Below, piece by piece: positions 36,706 through 46,198 of a stretch of 64,000 nt of DNA; within the stretch, counting starts at the first letter, position 1, and the number at the start of each line of letters is the position of its first letter. This DNA comes from Phenylobacterium kunshanense (GTDB taxonomy: Bacteria > Pseudomonadota > Alphaproteobacteria > Caulobacterales > Caulobacteraceae). The position numbers and the translations under genes were made by a program. The notes beneath the pieces were generated by a model. The model was not told the origin of the DNA. It worked only from the letters and a program-made list of their open reading frames with translations, and ran no database searches. The stretch is taken from positions 62,001 through 126,000 of the forward strand of contig NZ_QFYS01000006.1 of the NCBI RefSeq assembly GCF_003254525.1, written 5' to 3'.

Positions 36706-37503
36706 TCAGGCCTCCTTGCGTTGCTGGCTCGGCGGCGGAGGCTGCGGCCGCGAAAAGGTGAAGGTGTCGTCCGAGGACAGCTCGGGCCGGAAGCGGTAGC
36801 CGTCCACGTCGAAGCCGCGCAGGTCGGCGGCGCGCCCGATCCGATTGTCGATGGCGTAGCGCGCCATCATCCCCCGCGCCCGCTTGGCGTAGAAGGAGAC
36901 GATCCGGGCCTCGCCGTCCTTCTCCTCGAGGAAGCGGCAGGAGATCACCGGCAGCTTCAGCGCCGCGCGGTCCACGGCGCCGAAGTATTCCTCGCTGGCG
37001 CAGTTCACGAGCGTCCGGTCCTTGTGGCCGGCGGCGGTCGCGTTGAGCGCCTCTGCGATGCGGGGCCCCCAGAAGTCGTAGAGGCTTTGGCCGCGCTTCG
37101 TCTTGATCCGGACGCCCATCTCCAGGCGGTAGGGCTGGATGGCGTCGAGCGGACGCAGCACGCCATAGAGCCCCGACAGGATCCGCACGTGATCCTGGGC
37201 CCAGGCCAGGGCCTTCTTGTCGAGTTCCCGGGCTTTCAGCCCCGCATAGACGTCGCCGTTGAAGGCGAAGGCGGCCTGCAGCCCGTCCTCGCTGGCCGGA
37301 TCGAAGGCCTGGAACCGCTCGCGGTTGAGCTGGGCCAGGCTGTCGGACAGGGCCATCATCTTCTTGAGGTCGGCGGCGCGCAGCTTGCGGGTGGTCTGCG
37401 CCAGTTCGGCCGTCTGGTCGGCGAGTTGCGGCAGGGTGAGCGGCGCGGACTCCGGGCCGGCAGCAAAATTCAGCGCCTTGGCCGGGGAGAGCACGATCAG
37501 CAT
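36706..37503 (-). CDS. yaaA: YaaA-family peroxide-stress protein
   Basis: A 265-residue DUF328/YaaA protein that lowers free iron and DNA damage under peroxide stress in Escherichia coli. MLIVLSPAKALNF, LYGVLRPLD and FYAKRARGMMARY are family signatures. Its stop codon is one base from the next gene's start region, so it is probably co-transcribed with the dehydrogenase. An imperfect hairpin (37523-37553) lies in the divergent promoter. Confidence 0.95.
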   Translation of the reverse strand: MLIVLSPAKALNFAAGPESAPLTLPQLADQTAELAQTTRKLRAADLKKMMALSDSLAQLNRERFQAFDPASEDGLQAAFAFNGDVYAGLKARELDKKALAWAQDHVRILSGLYGVLRPLDAIQPYRLEMGVRIKTKRGQSLYDFWGPRIAEALNATAAGHKDRTLVNCASEEYFGAVDRAALKLPVISCRFLEEKDGEARIVSFYAKRARGMMARYAIDNRIGRAADLRGFDVDGYRFRPELSSDDTFTFSRPQPPPPSQQRKEA

Positions 37504-37522
37504 CGGCGCTCCTTAGCCGCGA

Positions 37523-37553
37523 CATGCCGCCGGCGCCAAGGGCGGCCGGCATG
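37523..37553. other. Imperfect palindrome in the yaaA/kinase divergent promoter
   Basis: CATGCCG (37523-37529) and CGGCATG (37547-37553) form a 7-bp stem around a GC-rich inner hairpin, between yaaA and the CHASE3 kinase gene. It could be an operator or a structural element; I cannot assign a regulator. Confidence 0.3.
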
Positions 37554-37604
37554 CTGCGACGACCTTGATCTTGTGTGCCCGATCCGGGTCAGCCATGAGG
37601 GGGC

Positions 37605-39470
37605 ATGAGGCCGATCCGCAACGACCGCGCGCTGCTGAGCCTGATCGCGGGCTTCGCCGTCCTGGCCGTCCTCGTGCTGGGCACCGTCTGGCTGAGCGAG
37701 CGCCAGGACCAGGCCGCGGCCCGCGTCCGCCAAACGCTGGAGGTGGACAATCGCCTCAGCTCAGTGCTGTCCACCCTGCAGGATGCGGAGACCGGCCAGC
37801 GGGGATACCTGCTGACCCACCGCACGACTTTCCTTGAGCCCTACGAGCGTGCGGCGACCACGCTGGACCGGCAGATCGCGGATCTCGCCGACGCCGTAGC
37901 CGAGCATCCGGCCCAGACCGAGCGGGTTAGGCAGCTTCGCGCCGCCGCCGCCGCCCGCGCGAGCCTGCTCAAGTCCAATCTTGAGCGCGCGGACCGGGGC
38001 GAGCCGGTCGAGAGCTTCGCCGATGAGCTGGAGCGCGGACGCCGCTACATGGACGAGATGCGGGCCATCGTCGCCGAGATGAAGGCCGAGGAGGCGCGCC
38101 AGCTCGAAGATCGCGCAGCGGGGGCCCGCCTCCAGGGCGCGGTGCTGCGAGGCGCGCTGATCGCCGCGGGTGTCGCGGTCCTGGCGCTGGGTCTGATGGC
38201 CTTCACCGACGCCCGGCGTCGCCTCCGCACGGCGGTCGAGGCGCGCAACTCCCTGGCCGAGGCCAACACGCGCCTGGAGCAGGAGGCCGCAAGCCGTGAA
38301 GCCGCCGAGTCCCAGGTCCGCCAGTTCCAGAAGATGCAGGCGATCGGCCAGCTCACCGGCGGCATCGCGCACGACTTCAACAACATGCTGGCCATCGTCA
38401 TCGGCTCGCTGGACCTGGCCAAGCGCCGGCTCAAGACCGACCCGGTCCGCGCCGAGGGCTGCATCGACAACGCCCTGGAAGGCGCCAACCGCGCGGCCCA
38501 GCTCACCGCCCGGCTGCTCGCCTTCTCGCGCCAGCAGCCGCTGGACCCCAAGGTGCTGGACGTCAACAAGCTGGTCGGCGGGATGTCCGAGCTGTTGCGG
38601 CGGACCATCGGCGAGAACATGCGCGTCGAGACGGTGCTGGCCGGCGGCCTGTGGCGCACCTTCGCCGACCCGGCCCAGCTCGAGAACGCCATCGTCAACC
38701 TGTGCGTCAACGCCCGCGACGCCATGCCGGACGGCGGTCGGCTGACCATCGAGACGGCAAACGCTCACCTCGACGATGACTACGCCGCCGCCAACAACGA
38801 CGTGCAGGCCGGCCAGTATGTGATGATCTCGGTGACCGACACCGGCACCGGCATGCCGCCCGAGGTCGTGGAGCGGGCGTTCGACCCCTTCTACACCACC
38901 AAGGGCGCCGGACGGGGCACGGGCCTGGGCCTCAGCCAGGTGCACGGCTTCGTCAAACAGAGCCACGGGCACGTGAAGATCTATTCCGAGCCGGGCGTCG
39001 GGACCTCGATCAAGATCTACCTGCCGCGCAACATGGGCGAGCTGGAAGCGCTCGACACCCAGCAGCGGCCGGTCGGCGAACTGCCCCACGGCTCGACCGA
39101 CGAGATCGTGCTGGTGGTCGAGGACGACGAGCGCGTGCGGCACCTGTCGGTCGATGCCCTGCGCGAGCTGGGCTACACCGTCGTCCAGGCCGCCGACGCC
39201 GGACAGGCGATGACCGTGCTGACCCTGCAGCCGCGTATCGACCTGCTGTTCACCGACGTGGTGATGCCCGACCTGGACGGGCGGCGGCTGGCCGACCGGG
39301 CGCGCGAGCAGCGGCCGGGCCTGAAGGTGCTCTACACCACCGGCTACACGCGCAACGCCATCGTCCACAACGGGATGCTGGACGCGGACGTGGCGTTCCT
39401 GCCCAAGCCGTTCACCATCGAGCAGCTCGCCCGCAAGATCCGGCAGGTGCTGGACAGCCAGACCGCCTAG
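37605..39470 (+). CDS. CHASE3-domain hybrid histidine kinase
   Basis: A 621-residue membrane kinase. Helices at 11-30 and 183-200 bracket a CHASE3 periplasmic sensor (LQDAETGQRGYLLT). HisKA has the phospho-accepting His256 (GGIAHDFNNMLA); the HATPase has N-box NLCVNARDAM at 365-374, GTGMPP and GRGTGLGLSQV. A receiver follows (VVEDDE at 504-509, Asp551, Lys601). The HDFNN H-box type belongs to the HWE-unlike HisKA_4/NtrB-like group. The stop overlaps that of the convergent oxidase by four bases. Confidence 0.94.
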   Translation: MRPIRNDRALLSLIAGFAVLAVLVLGTVWLSERQDQAAARVRQTLEVDNRLSSVLSTLQDAETGQRGYLLTHRTTFLEPYERAATTLDRQIADLADAVAEHPAQTERVRQLRAAAAARASLLKSNLERADRGEPVESFADELERGRRYMDEMRAIVAEMKAEEARQLEDRAAGARLQGAVLRGALIAAGVAVLALGLMAFTDARRRLRTAVEARNSLAEANTRLEQEAASREAAESQVRQFQKMQAIGQLTGGIAHDFNNMLAIVIGSLDLAKRRLKTDPVRAEGCIDNALEGANRAAQLTARLLAFSRQQPLDPKVLDVNKLVGGMSELLRRTIGENMRVETVLAGGLWRTFADPAQLENAIVNLCVNARDAMPDGGRLTIETANAHLDDDYAAANNDVQAGQYVMISVTDTGTGMPPEVVERAFDPFYTTKGAGRGTGLGLSQVHGFVKQSHGHVKIYSEPGVGTSIKIYLPRNMGELEALDTQQRPVGELPHGSTDEIVLVVEDDERVRHLSVDALRELGYTVVQAADAGQAMTVLTLQPRIDLLFTDVVMPDLDGRRLADRAREQRPGLKVLYTTGYTRNAIVHNGMLDADVAFLPKPFTIEQLARKIRQVLDSQTA

Positions 39471-40876
39471 AAGAGGACCCGCGGATTGAGGATGCGCTTC
39501 GGGTCCAGCGCCAGGCGGATCGCACGCTGGGCGGCAAGCTCGACCTCCGACTTGTAGCGGGCGCCCTCGGCCGTCTTCATCGCCCCCAGGCCGTGCTCGG
39601 CGCTGATCGAGCCGCCCAGCGAGGCGACGAGGTCGTGGACGATGCGCGAGCCCCGGTCGCGCAGGGCGGAATGCTCGGCGTCCGAGCCGCCGTCGGGCCG
39701 CAGGACATCGTAGTGGATGTTGCCATCGCCCACGTGGCCGAAGGCGGCGATCCGCGCGCCGGGGACCAGCGCCCGCATGGCGGCCGACGCCTCCTCCAGG
39801 AACCGCGGCACGAGGCTGACCGGCACCGCCACGTCATGCTTCCAGGTGGCCCCCTCGGGCTTCTGGGCCGGCGACTGGTTCTCGCGGATGGCCCACAGCG
39901 CCTTGGCCTGGGTGTCCGTCTGCGCCACAACGGCGTCCCGCACGAGGCCGTCCTTGAGGCCCTTCGCCAGGAAGCGCTCCATCGCCGTTTCGGCCGATCC
40001 CGGCTCGCCCGAAGCGAACTCGGCCAGCACGTACCAGGGATGCGGCGCGGCCAGCGGATCGCGGGTGCCGGCGATGTTCCTGAGGGCGAAGTCGATACCC
40101 AACCGGCCCATGAGTTCGAAGGCCTCGACCGCGCCGCCCGTCTCGTCCTTGGCGCGGGCCAGCAGACGGATCGCATCGTCCGGGCTCGAGACCCCGATCA
40201 TCGCCACGGCCCGCGAGGCCATCACCGGATAGAGCTTCAGCGCCGCCGCGGTGACGACGCCCAGCGTGCCTTCCGCGCCGATCAGGAACTGCTTGAGGTC
40301 GTAGCCGGTGTTGTCCTTGCGCAGGCGCTTGAGGCCGTTCCAGACCTCGCCGTTGGGCAGCACCGCCTCCAGGCCCAGCACGAGATTTCGGGCCATGCCG
40401 TAGCGCAGCACCTGGGTGCCCCCGGCGTTGGTGGAGACCACTCCGCCCACCGTCGCCGAGCCCTCGGACGCCAGCCCCAGCGGGAAGCGGCGCCGCACCT
40501 CGGCGGCCGCCTCGTGCACGCGCGACAGGGTGACGCCCGCCTCGGCGATCAGCGCATCATCCAGCGCGTCCACCTCGCGGATCGACGACAGCCGCTCGGT
40601 GGACAGGAGGATCTCGCCCTGGGGGATCTGGCCGCCCACGAGGCCGGTGTTGCCGCCCTGGATCGTGATCGCCTGGCCGGCCTCGAAGCAGACGCCGACC
40701 ACCGCGGCGACCTCCTCCGTCGTCCTGGGCAGGGCGAGGAACGGCGTGGTCCCGACCCAGCGGTCGCGCCATTCCACAAGCTTGGGCGCAATGCGCTCGG
40801 CGTCCTCGCTGAATCCCCCCGGCCCCAGCACGGCCTTGAGGCGTGAGATCACATCGGCAGGGACGGGCGCGGTCAT
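39467..40876 (-). CDS. FAD-binding D-2-hydroxyacid/lactate-type oxidoreductase
   Basis: A 469-residue VAO-type flavoenzyme (GlcD/D2HGDH family). FAD-binding PCMH domain: TIQGGNTGLVGGQIPQG (about 70) and GGVVSTNAGGTQVLRYG (about 150). Substrate/metal half: FGHVGDGNIHYDV and the C-terminal SAEHGLGAMKT motif with iron/zinc-site His residues. Members oxidise D-lactate, D-2-hydroxyglutarate or glycolate, and I cannot pick one. The start at 40876 fits the family. Probably follows the Sua5 gene on a common transcript (25 bases apart). Confidence 0.92.
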   Translation of the reverse strand: MTAPVPADVISRLKAVLGPGGFSEDAERIAPKLVEWRDRWVGTTPFLALPRTTEEVAAVVGVCFEAGQAITIQGGNTGLVGGQIPQGEILLSTERLSSIREVDALDDALIAEAGVTLSRVHEAAAEVRRRFPLGLASEGSATVGGVVSTNAGGTQVLRYGMARNLVLGLEAVLPNGEVWNGLKRLRKDNTGYDLKQFLIGAEGTLGVVTAAALKLYPVMASRAVAMIGVSSPDDAIRLLARAKDETGGAVEAFELMGRLGIDFALRNIAGTRDPLAAPHPWYVLAEFASGEPGSAETAMERFLAKGLKDGLVRDAVVAQTDTQAKALWAIRENQSPAQKPEGATWKHDVAVPVSLVPRFLEEASAAMRALVPGARIAAFGHVGDGNIHYDVLRPDGGSDAEHSALRDRGSRIVHDLVASLGGSISAEHGLGAMKTAEGARYKSEVELAAQRAIRLALDPKRILNPRVLF

Positions 40877-40901
40877 GTGCGGAAATCTAGGCCTTCGAAG
40901 C

Positions 40902-41831
40902 CTAGCCCACAAACCCGGCGGCGCGCTTGAGCCGGTCGTTGATCGCCTCGCCCAGGCCCTCGTGCGGGATGGGGGCGACGGCGATGCCGGCCGGGGCCGT
41001 GCGGTCGGCGGCGCGCAGGAAGGCGAAGAGGTTGGCGGCCGCTTCGGCGAGGTCGCCGGAAGGGCTGAGGTTCCAGGGTCCGTGCCCGCCTGGGCCGAAC
41101 GCCAGCCAGGCCTCGCCCGGGTTTGGCGTCTCGGCCTCCAGGCGCACCGGCGCGTTGGGGGCGTAGTGGCGGGCGAGGCGCCCGGGCGAGCGCCTGGCGT
41201 CGTCGTCGGCCTCGTCGAGCGGGCCGACCACCGCCTCGATCTCGGCCCGGGTGACGGCGCCCGGTCGCAGCAGGCGCGGCTGGTCCAGGAGGGCCACGAC
41301 GGTGGACTCCAGGCCGACGGCGCAGGGACCGCCGTCGAGCGCAGCCGCGGCGGCGGCGCCGGTCTCCTCCACGGCGTCGGCGAAGGTGGTCGGGCTCGGC
41401 CGACCCGAGCGGTTGGCCGATGGGGCCACGACCGGGCGGCCGAGCGCTTCGATCAATGCGTGCGCGAGCGGATGGCCGGGCGCGCGCACCGCAACGGTGT
41501 CGAGCCCCGCCCGAGCGAGGTCGCAGACCGCCACCTCGTCCGCGATCGGCAGCACCAGGGTGAGCGGACCCGGCCAGAACCGCGCCGCCAGCGCCTCGGC
41601 CCGCGCGTCGAACCGGGCGATCCCGCGCGCCATGGCCAGGTCCGCCACGTGGGCGATCAGGGGATTGAAGCTGGGCCGGCCCTTGGCTTCGTAGACGGCG
41701 GCCACCGCGCGCGGGTTGGCCGCGTCGGCGGCCAGGCCATAGACGGTTTCCGTCGGCATCAGCACGAGGCCGCCGGCGTTCAACGCCCGCGCCGCCTCAG
41801 CCACCGTGGATGTTGCTGCCGTCCCGCTCAC
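40902..41831 (-). CDS. Threonylcarbamoyl-AMP synthase (Sua5/YwlC type)
   Basis: A 309-residue Sua5: the YrdC/TsaC domain (1-200, PTETVYGLAADA, KGRPSFNPLIAHV, SANRSGRPSPT) makes threonylcarbamoyl-AMP for tRNA t6A37, and the smaller C-terminal Sua5 domain (230-309, HYAPNAPV) follows. The two-domain form is the Sua5, not TsaC, type. Start at 41831 is the natural one. Confidence 0.95.
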   Translation of the reverse strand: MSGTAATSTVAEAARALNAGGLVLMPTETVYGLAADAANPRAVAAVYEAKGRPSFNPLIAHVADLAMARGIARFDARAEALAARFWPGPLTLVLPIADEVAVCDLARAGLDTVAVRAPGHPLAHALIEALGRPVVAPSANRSGRPSPTTFADAVEETGAAAAAALDGGPCAVGLESTVVALLDQPRLLRPGAVTRAEIEAVVGPLDEADDDARRSPGRLARHYAPNAPVRLEAETPNPGEAWLAFGPGGHGPWNLSPSGDLAEAAANLFAFLRAADRTAPAGIAVAPIPHEGLGEAINDRLKRAAGFVG

Positions 41832-41864
41832 CGGGGGCTCGTTACACCGCCTTGCCGGCCGCGC

Positions 41865-42443
41865 CTACTTGCGGACGAACTCCACATCGAAGGTCAGGTC
41901 GATGACGTCGCCGGTGACGAGCCGGGCCGACGTCATCCCGTGTTCGGACCGCCGCACCTTGCCCTTGCCGGTAAAAGCCAGCCGGCGCGGTTCCGCCGTG
42001 GTCAGGATCACGTCCAGCGTCAGCGGCCGGCTGACCCCGTGGAGCGTGAGGTCGCCCGAGAGGACGCCGCGCCCGTCCCGCCCCGGCCGATAGGCCCGTG
42101 AACGGAAGGCTATGGTCGGGTAGCGATCCGGCTCGAACAGCGCGAGCGCGGCGCGGACGCCTGTCTTGTCGGGCGCATCCAGCGACCGGGGATCGACCGT
42201 GATCCAGACGGGCGAACCGGCCAGATCGGCCGGCTCGTGGTCCAGCCGCCCGTCCAGGACCGTGAAGCGGAGCGGATAGTGGTAGAGACCGCCGAAGAGC
42301 GATGCGCGCGCCGTCAGCCGGGACGCCGAGGGGTCAAGCCGATAGACGCCTGCCGGCGCCTGCACGGGGTCGGGCGCCGAACGGGCCGGGAGCGCCAGGA
42401 GCAGGGCCGCGAGGATGGCGAGCGGGCGGATCAGATTCGGCAA
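41865..42443 (-). CDS. Secreted YceI-family lipid-binding-like protein
   Basis: A 192-residue periplasmic YceI protein: signal peptide 1-22 (ILAALLLALPARS), then the lipocalin-like barrel (AGVYRLDPSASRLTARASLFGGLYHYPLRF; GRGVLSGDLTLHGVSRPLTLDV). Members bind polyisoprenoids. No electron-transfer gene adjoins to hint at a quinone role. Same direction as the Sua5 gene, 33 bases upstream of it. Confidence 0.93.
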   Translation of the reverse strand: MPNLIRPLAILAALLLALPARSAPDPVQAPAGVYRLDPSASRLTARASLFGGLYHYPLRFTVLDGRLDHEPADLAGSPVWITVDPRSLDAPDKTGVRAALALFEPDRYPTIAFRSRAYRPGRDGRGVLSGDLTLHGVSRPLTLDVILTTAEPRRLAFTGKGKVRRSEHGMTSARLVTGDVIDLTFDVEFVRK

Positions 42444-42544
42444 TGCGGCCTCCGGAAGCGCCCATCCTAGCCGGCTCGCGAGATTTTGCGTGCGCGCGCC
42501 GCACCGTGCGCACTAGAACGCGGCCGAACTTCCAGAGGACGCCC

Positions 42545-44287
42545 ATGACCTTCCGCGCCCCCGTCCGCGACCTGGCCTTCGCCCTGAAGACCGTCGGCCA
42601 TCCGCAACTCCTTGCCAGCGCCTTCCCCGATCTGGACGAGGCGACGGTGCAGGCGGTGCTGGAGGCGGCCGGCGCCTTCGCCGACAACGAGCTGGCGCCG
42701 CTGAACCGCAAGGGCGACCTGGAGGGGGCGCGCTACGCCAATGGCGCGGTCACGGCCGCACCCGGCTTCGCCGACGCCTACCGCGCCTTCGTGGAGCAGG
42801 GCTGGAACTCGCTGTCCGCCCCGCCCGAGCACGGGGGCCAGGGCCTCTCCAAGGCCATGGAGCTGGCGGTCTTCGAGATGGTGCACGCGGCCAACATGGC
42901 GTTCGGCCTCTGCCCGATGCTGACCCAGGGCGCGATCGAGGCGCTGACCCTGCACGGAACGGAACGCCAGAAGGCGCTGGTGCTGCCCAAGCTGGTCTCG
43001 GGGGAATGGACCGGCGCCATGTGCCTGACCGAGCCGCAGGCCGGCTCCGACCTCGCCGCCCTCACCTCCATCGCTCGGCCGGACGGCAAGGGCGGCTGGC
43101 TGCTCTCGGGCCAGAAGATCTTCATCACCTGGGGCGACCACGACGCGGCGGACAACATCTGCCACCTGATTATCGCCCGCACCCCGGACGCGCCTCCGGG
43201 CGTGAAGGGCATCAGCCTGTTCCTGGCCAACAAGTTCCAGGTGAAGGACGACGGGTCGCTGGGTCCGCGCAACAGCTTCCGGCCCGCCTCCATCGAGCAC
43301 AAGCTGGGCATCCACGGCTCCCCCACCTGCGTCATGGTCTACGAGGACGCCGAGGCCGAGCTGGTCGGCGAGCTGGGCCAGGGGCTGGCCCACATGTTCG
43401 TCATGATGAACGCCGCGCGCCTGCAGGTGGGCGTACAGGGCGTGGCGATCGCCGAGCGGGCGTTCCAGCAGGCGCTGACCTTCAGCCAGGAGCGCGTGCA
43501 AGGCCGCGCGGCCTGGGGCGGCGACGGCCTCTATGGCCATCCGGACGTGCGCCGTACGCTGATGCTGTCGAAGGCCAAGATTGAGGCCGCGCGCGGCATC
43601 TGCCTGACCACCGGGGTCCTCGCCGACGTCGCCCATCGCGCCGAGACGCCGGAGGAACGCGCCGCCGCCAAGGCGCGCCAGGAACTGCTGACCCCGATCG
43701 CCAAGGCCTGGTCCACCGACATCGGCGTCGAGGTCGCCTCGGCCGGCGTGCAGGTCCACGGCGGCATGGGCTTCATCGAGGAGACCGGCGCGGCCCAGCA
43801 CTATCGCGACGCCCGCATCGCCCCGATCTACGAAGGCACCAACGGCATCCAGGCCATCGACCTGATCGGCCGCAAGGTGCGCTCCAACGGAGGTGAGACC
43901 CTGCGCGCCCTCTGCGCGGAGATCGCCGGCTCGGCCGACGCGCTGGCCGACAACGCCGGGCTGGCCCCGGTCGGCAACCGCCTCGCCGCCGGAGTCGCCG
44001 CCCTGGAGCGCGCGACCGACTGGCTGCTGGCCGCCGATAACGCGGCGGCGCTCGCGGCCGCGACGCCGTTCCTGAAACTGGCCGGCGACGTGGTCGGCGG
44101 CTGGATCCTGGGGCGCCAGGCCCTGGCGGCGGCCGGATCGGACGACCCCTGGCTGCAAAGCAAGCGCGCCCTGGCGCGGGTCTACGCCAGCCAAGTGCTG
44201 GCCCTGACACCGGGCCTGGCCGACGCCATCGCCGAGACCGACGCCAACGACCTGGAATCGACGCCCGCGGCGGCGCTCGCCGGATAG
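42545..44287 (+). CDS. Acyl-CoA dehydrogenase, long (DmdC/AidB-like) form
   Basis: A 580-residue acyl-CoA dehydrogenase with the canonical N-terminal, beta and C-terminal domains (MCLTEPQAGSDLAAL for FAD, ARIAPIYEGTNGIQAIDLIGRK at the C-terminal FAD/substrate region, catalytic Glu within the YEGTN part) plus a 120-residue C-terminal extension seen in the 3-methylmercaptopropionyl-CoA dehydrogenase-like group. It oxidises an acyl-CoA to the enoyl-CoA; substrate unknown. The ATG at 42545 removes an unrelated 81-residue N-terminus. Confidence 0.94.
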   Translation: MTFRAPVRDLAFALKTVGHPQLLASAFPDLDEATVQAVLEAAGAFADNELAPLNRKGDLEGARYANGAVTAAPGFADAYRAFVEQGWNSLSAPPEHGGQGLSKAMELAVFEMVHAANMAFGLCPMLTQGAIEALTLHGTERQKALVLPKLVSGEWTGAMCLTEPQAGSDLAALTSIARPDGKGGWLLSGQKIFITWGDHDAADNICHLIIARTPDAPPGVKGISLFLANKFQVKDDGSLGPRNSFRPASIEHKLGIHGSPTCVMVYEDAEAELVGELGQGLAHMFVMMNAARLQVGVQGVAIAERAFQQALTFSQERVQGRAAWGGDGLYGHPDVRRTLMLSKAKIEAARGICLTTGVLADVAHRAETPEERAAAKARQELLTPIAKAWSTDIGVEVASAGVQVHGGMGFIEETGAAQHYRDARIAPIYEGTNGIQAIDLIGRKVRSNGGETLRALCAEIAGSADALADNAGLAPVGNRLAAGVAALERATDWLLAADNAAALAAATPFLKLAGDVVGGWILGRQALAAAGSDDPWLQSKRALARVYASQVLALTPGLADAIAETDANDLESTPAAALAG

Positions 44288-44367
44288 GAGAGGTCAACTC
44301 AACCCCGGCGTTCGCCAACGGTTTACCTCCCGGCGGCTAAAGCTCCGCCATTCGGGGGAGTGTGACG

Positions 44368-46191
44368 ATGGCGACGGCCGAGACGGACGAGGTGCGGGCC
44401 CCGCCCGTCGCCGGCGTCGTGGACGTCAATCTCACCACCTATCAGCTCGCCCTGAGCGCCTTCCGCCTGCCCGTGAGCGTCCACGCGCTGGCGAACGCGC
44501 TGACCGCGGCCGGAATCCTGCTGCTGGGCCACCCCATGCTGGCCGCCTGCCTGTTCGTGGGCGCGACCGCGTTCGACGCGGCGATGCAGCGGATCCTGGG
44601 CCATTGGTTCGCCGAGAGCGTGGGCGCCGACGAGACGGCGGGCCACCGCCGCTTGGCGCTGCTTTCACTGGCGCGCACGCTGGCCTACACGGCGCCGACC
44701 CTCGCCATGGTGCTCGCCGGCCGTGGAGTCGCCGAGCTGATGCTGTTCGGCCTTCAGCTCGCCACGTTGCTCATGGTGGCGGGAGGCGCCAGCGCGTTGT
44801 CCCCCAAGATCTTCTGGGCCTTCGCCGCGCCGATGGCGATCGAGGTCCTGGTGGTCGCGGCTGTCCTGCTGCCGCCGATCGCCGTCCTTGCGCTGCTGCC
44901 GGCCGCCCTGGTGCTGCTCGCCGTGTTCGCCGTCTCGTCCAGCGGAGCCTCCACCACCATCAGCAACTGGCATCGCGCGTTCATGCAGAGCGTGGCCGAA
45001 CGCGCGGCGGCGGACGCCGCCCGCGAGGCCGCGGCCGAGGCCAGCCAGGCGCGATCGGCCTTTCTCGCGACCATGAGCCACGAGATCAGGACACCCATGA
45101 ACGGCGTGCTCGGCATGGCCCGCCTGCTGCGCCGGGACGAGGCCAACCCAGGGCAGGCCGAACGCCTGGACGTGCTGATCCAATCCGGCGAACACCTGCT
45201 CGCGATCCTCAACGACGTGCTCGACGTGGCCAGGATCGACGCCGGGCGGCTGGAGATCGTCGCCGCGCCGACCGACCTGCATGGACTTCTCGATCGGCTG
45301 GTCGCCTTCTGGACCCCCAGGGCCCAGGAGCGCGGCCTGGAGCTGAACCTGCGGATGACGCCGGAGACGCCCGCCTGGGTGATGGCCGATGCGGTCCGTC
45401 TCCGTCAGATCCTGTTCAACCTGGTCGGCAACGCCCTGAAGTTCACAGACTCCGGGTCGGTCGACGTGATCGTCCATGCGACGCGCCGCGGCCCCGGCGA
45501 GGCCCGCGTGCGCCTGTCGGTGCGCGACACCGGGCCCGGCATCGCCGAGGAACAGGTCCCGAGACTGTTCGACCGTTTCTCCCAGGCCGACCGCTCGGAC
45601 GAGCGACGCCACGGCGGTGCGGGGCTCGGCCTCGCCATCGTCCGCCAGCTCGTCGAGCTCATGGACGGGCGCGTGTGGGTCGAGACCGAGCTGGGGACCG
45701 GTTCCACCTTCCACGTGGAGCTGCCGCTGGACCTGGCCTCAGCCCCGGCCGAGGAACCCGACGCCGACGAGCACCTGTTGAGCGCGCCCTTTCCTCGCCT
45801 CCGCATCCTGGCCGTCGACGACAACCCCGTGAACCTGATGGTCCTCGACCAGCTCCTCAGCAGTCTCGACCTGGTGGTGGAGAGCGCGGCGAGCGGGCCC
45901 GAGGCGCTGGCCGCTCTTGCCGGCTCGGCCTACGACCTCGTGCTCAGCGACATCCAGATGCCGGGCATGACGGGGCTCGATCTGCTTCGGCGGCTGCGCG
46001 CGGCGCCGGGCCCGAACCAGGCGACACCGGTCATCGCCCTGACCGCCGACGTCGCCTCCGGGGGACGTCAGCGCTATCTCGACCAGGGCTTCACAGACCA
46101 CTGCGCCAAGCCGATCGAACTCGCCGACCTGCTGGAGGCCATCGGTCGCGCGACATCCGCCTCCGCCGCGGCGCTGGCGGAGCCGGCCTGA
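44368..46191 (+). CDS. Multi-pass membrane hybrid histidine kinase
   Basis: A 607-residue kinase with about six membrane helices in the first 190 residues, no recognised sensor domain, a coiled coil, HisKA (His238 in SHEIRTPMNG), HATPase (NLVGNALKF at 351-359, GPGI, GGAGLGLAI) and a receiver (DDN 484-486, Asp528). The ATG at 44368 has GGGGGAG 7 bases upstream; a GTG six bases earlier lies too close to the ribosome-binding site. Confidence 0.92.
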   Translation: MATAETDEVRAPPVAGVVDVNLTTYQLALSAFRLPVSVHALANALTAAGILLLGHPMLAACLFVGATAFDAAMQRILGHWFAESVGADETAGHRRLALLSLARTLAYTAPTLAMVLAGRGVAELMLFGLQLATLLMVAGGASALSPKIFWAFAAPMAIEVLVVAAVLLPPIAVLALLPAALVLLAVFAVSSSGASTTISNWHRAFMQSVAERAAADAAREAAAEASQARSAFLATMSHEIRTPMNGVLGMARLLRRDEANPGQAERLDVLIQSGEHLLAILNDVLDVARIDAGRLEIVAAPTDLHGLLDRLVAFWTPRAQERGLELNLRMTPETPAWVMADAVRLRQILFNLVGNALKFTDSGSVDVIVHATRRGPGEARVRLSVRDTGPGIAEEQVPRLFDRFSQADRSDERRHGGAGLGLAIVRQLVELMDGRVWVETELGTGSTFHVELPLDLASAPAEEPDADEHLLSAPFPRLRILAVDDNPVNLMVLDQLLSSLDLVVESAASGPEALAALAGSAYDLVLSDIQMPGMTGLDLLRRLRAAPGPNQATPVIALTADVASGGRQRYLDQGFTDHCAKPIELADLLEAIGRATSASAAALAEPA

Positions 46192-46198
46192 GGCTCGC

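Noticed and set aside
42467..44194. A 575-codon frame opposite the acyl-CoA dehydrogenase
   Set aside because: Shadow frame without recognisable domains; the sense strand carries the FAD-binding motifs.
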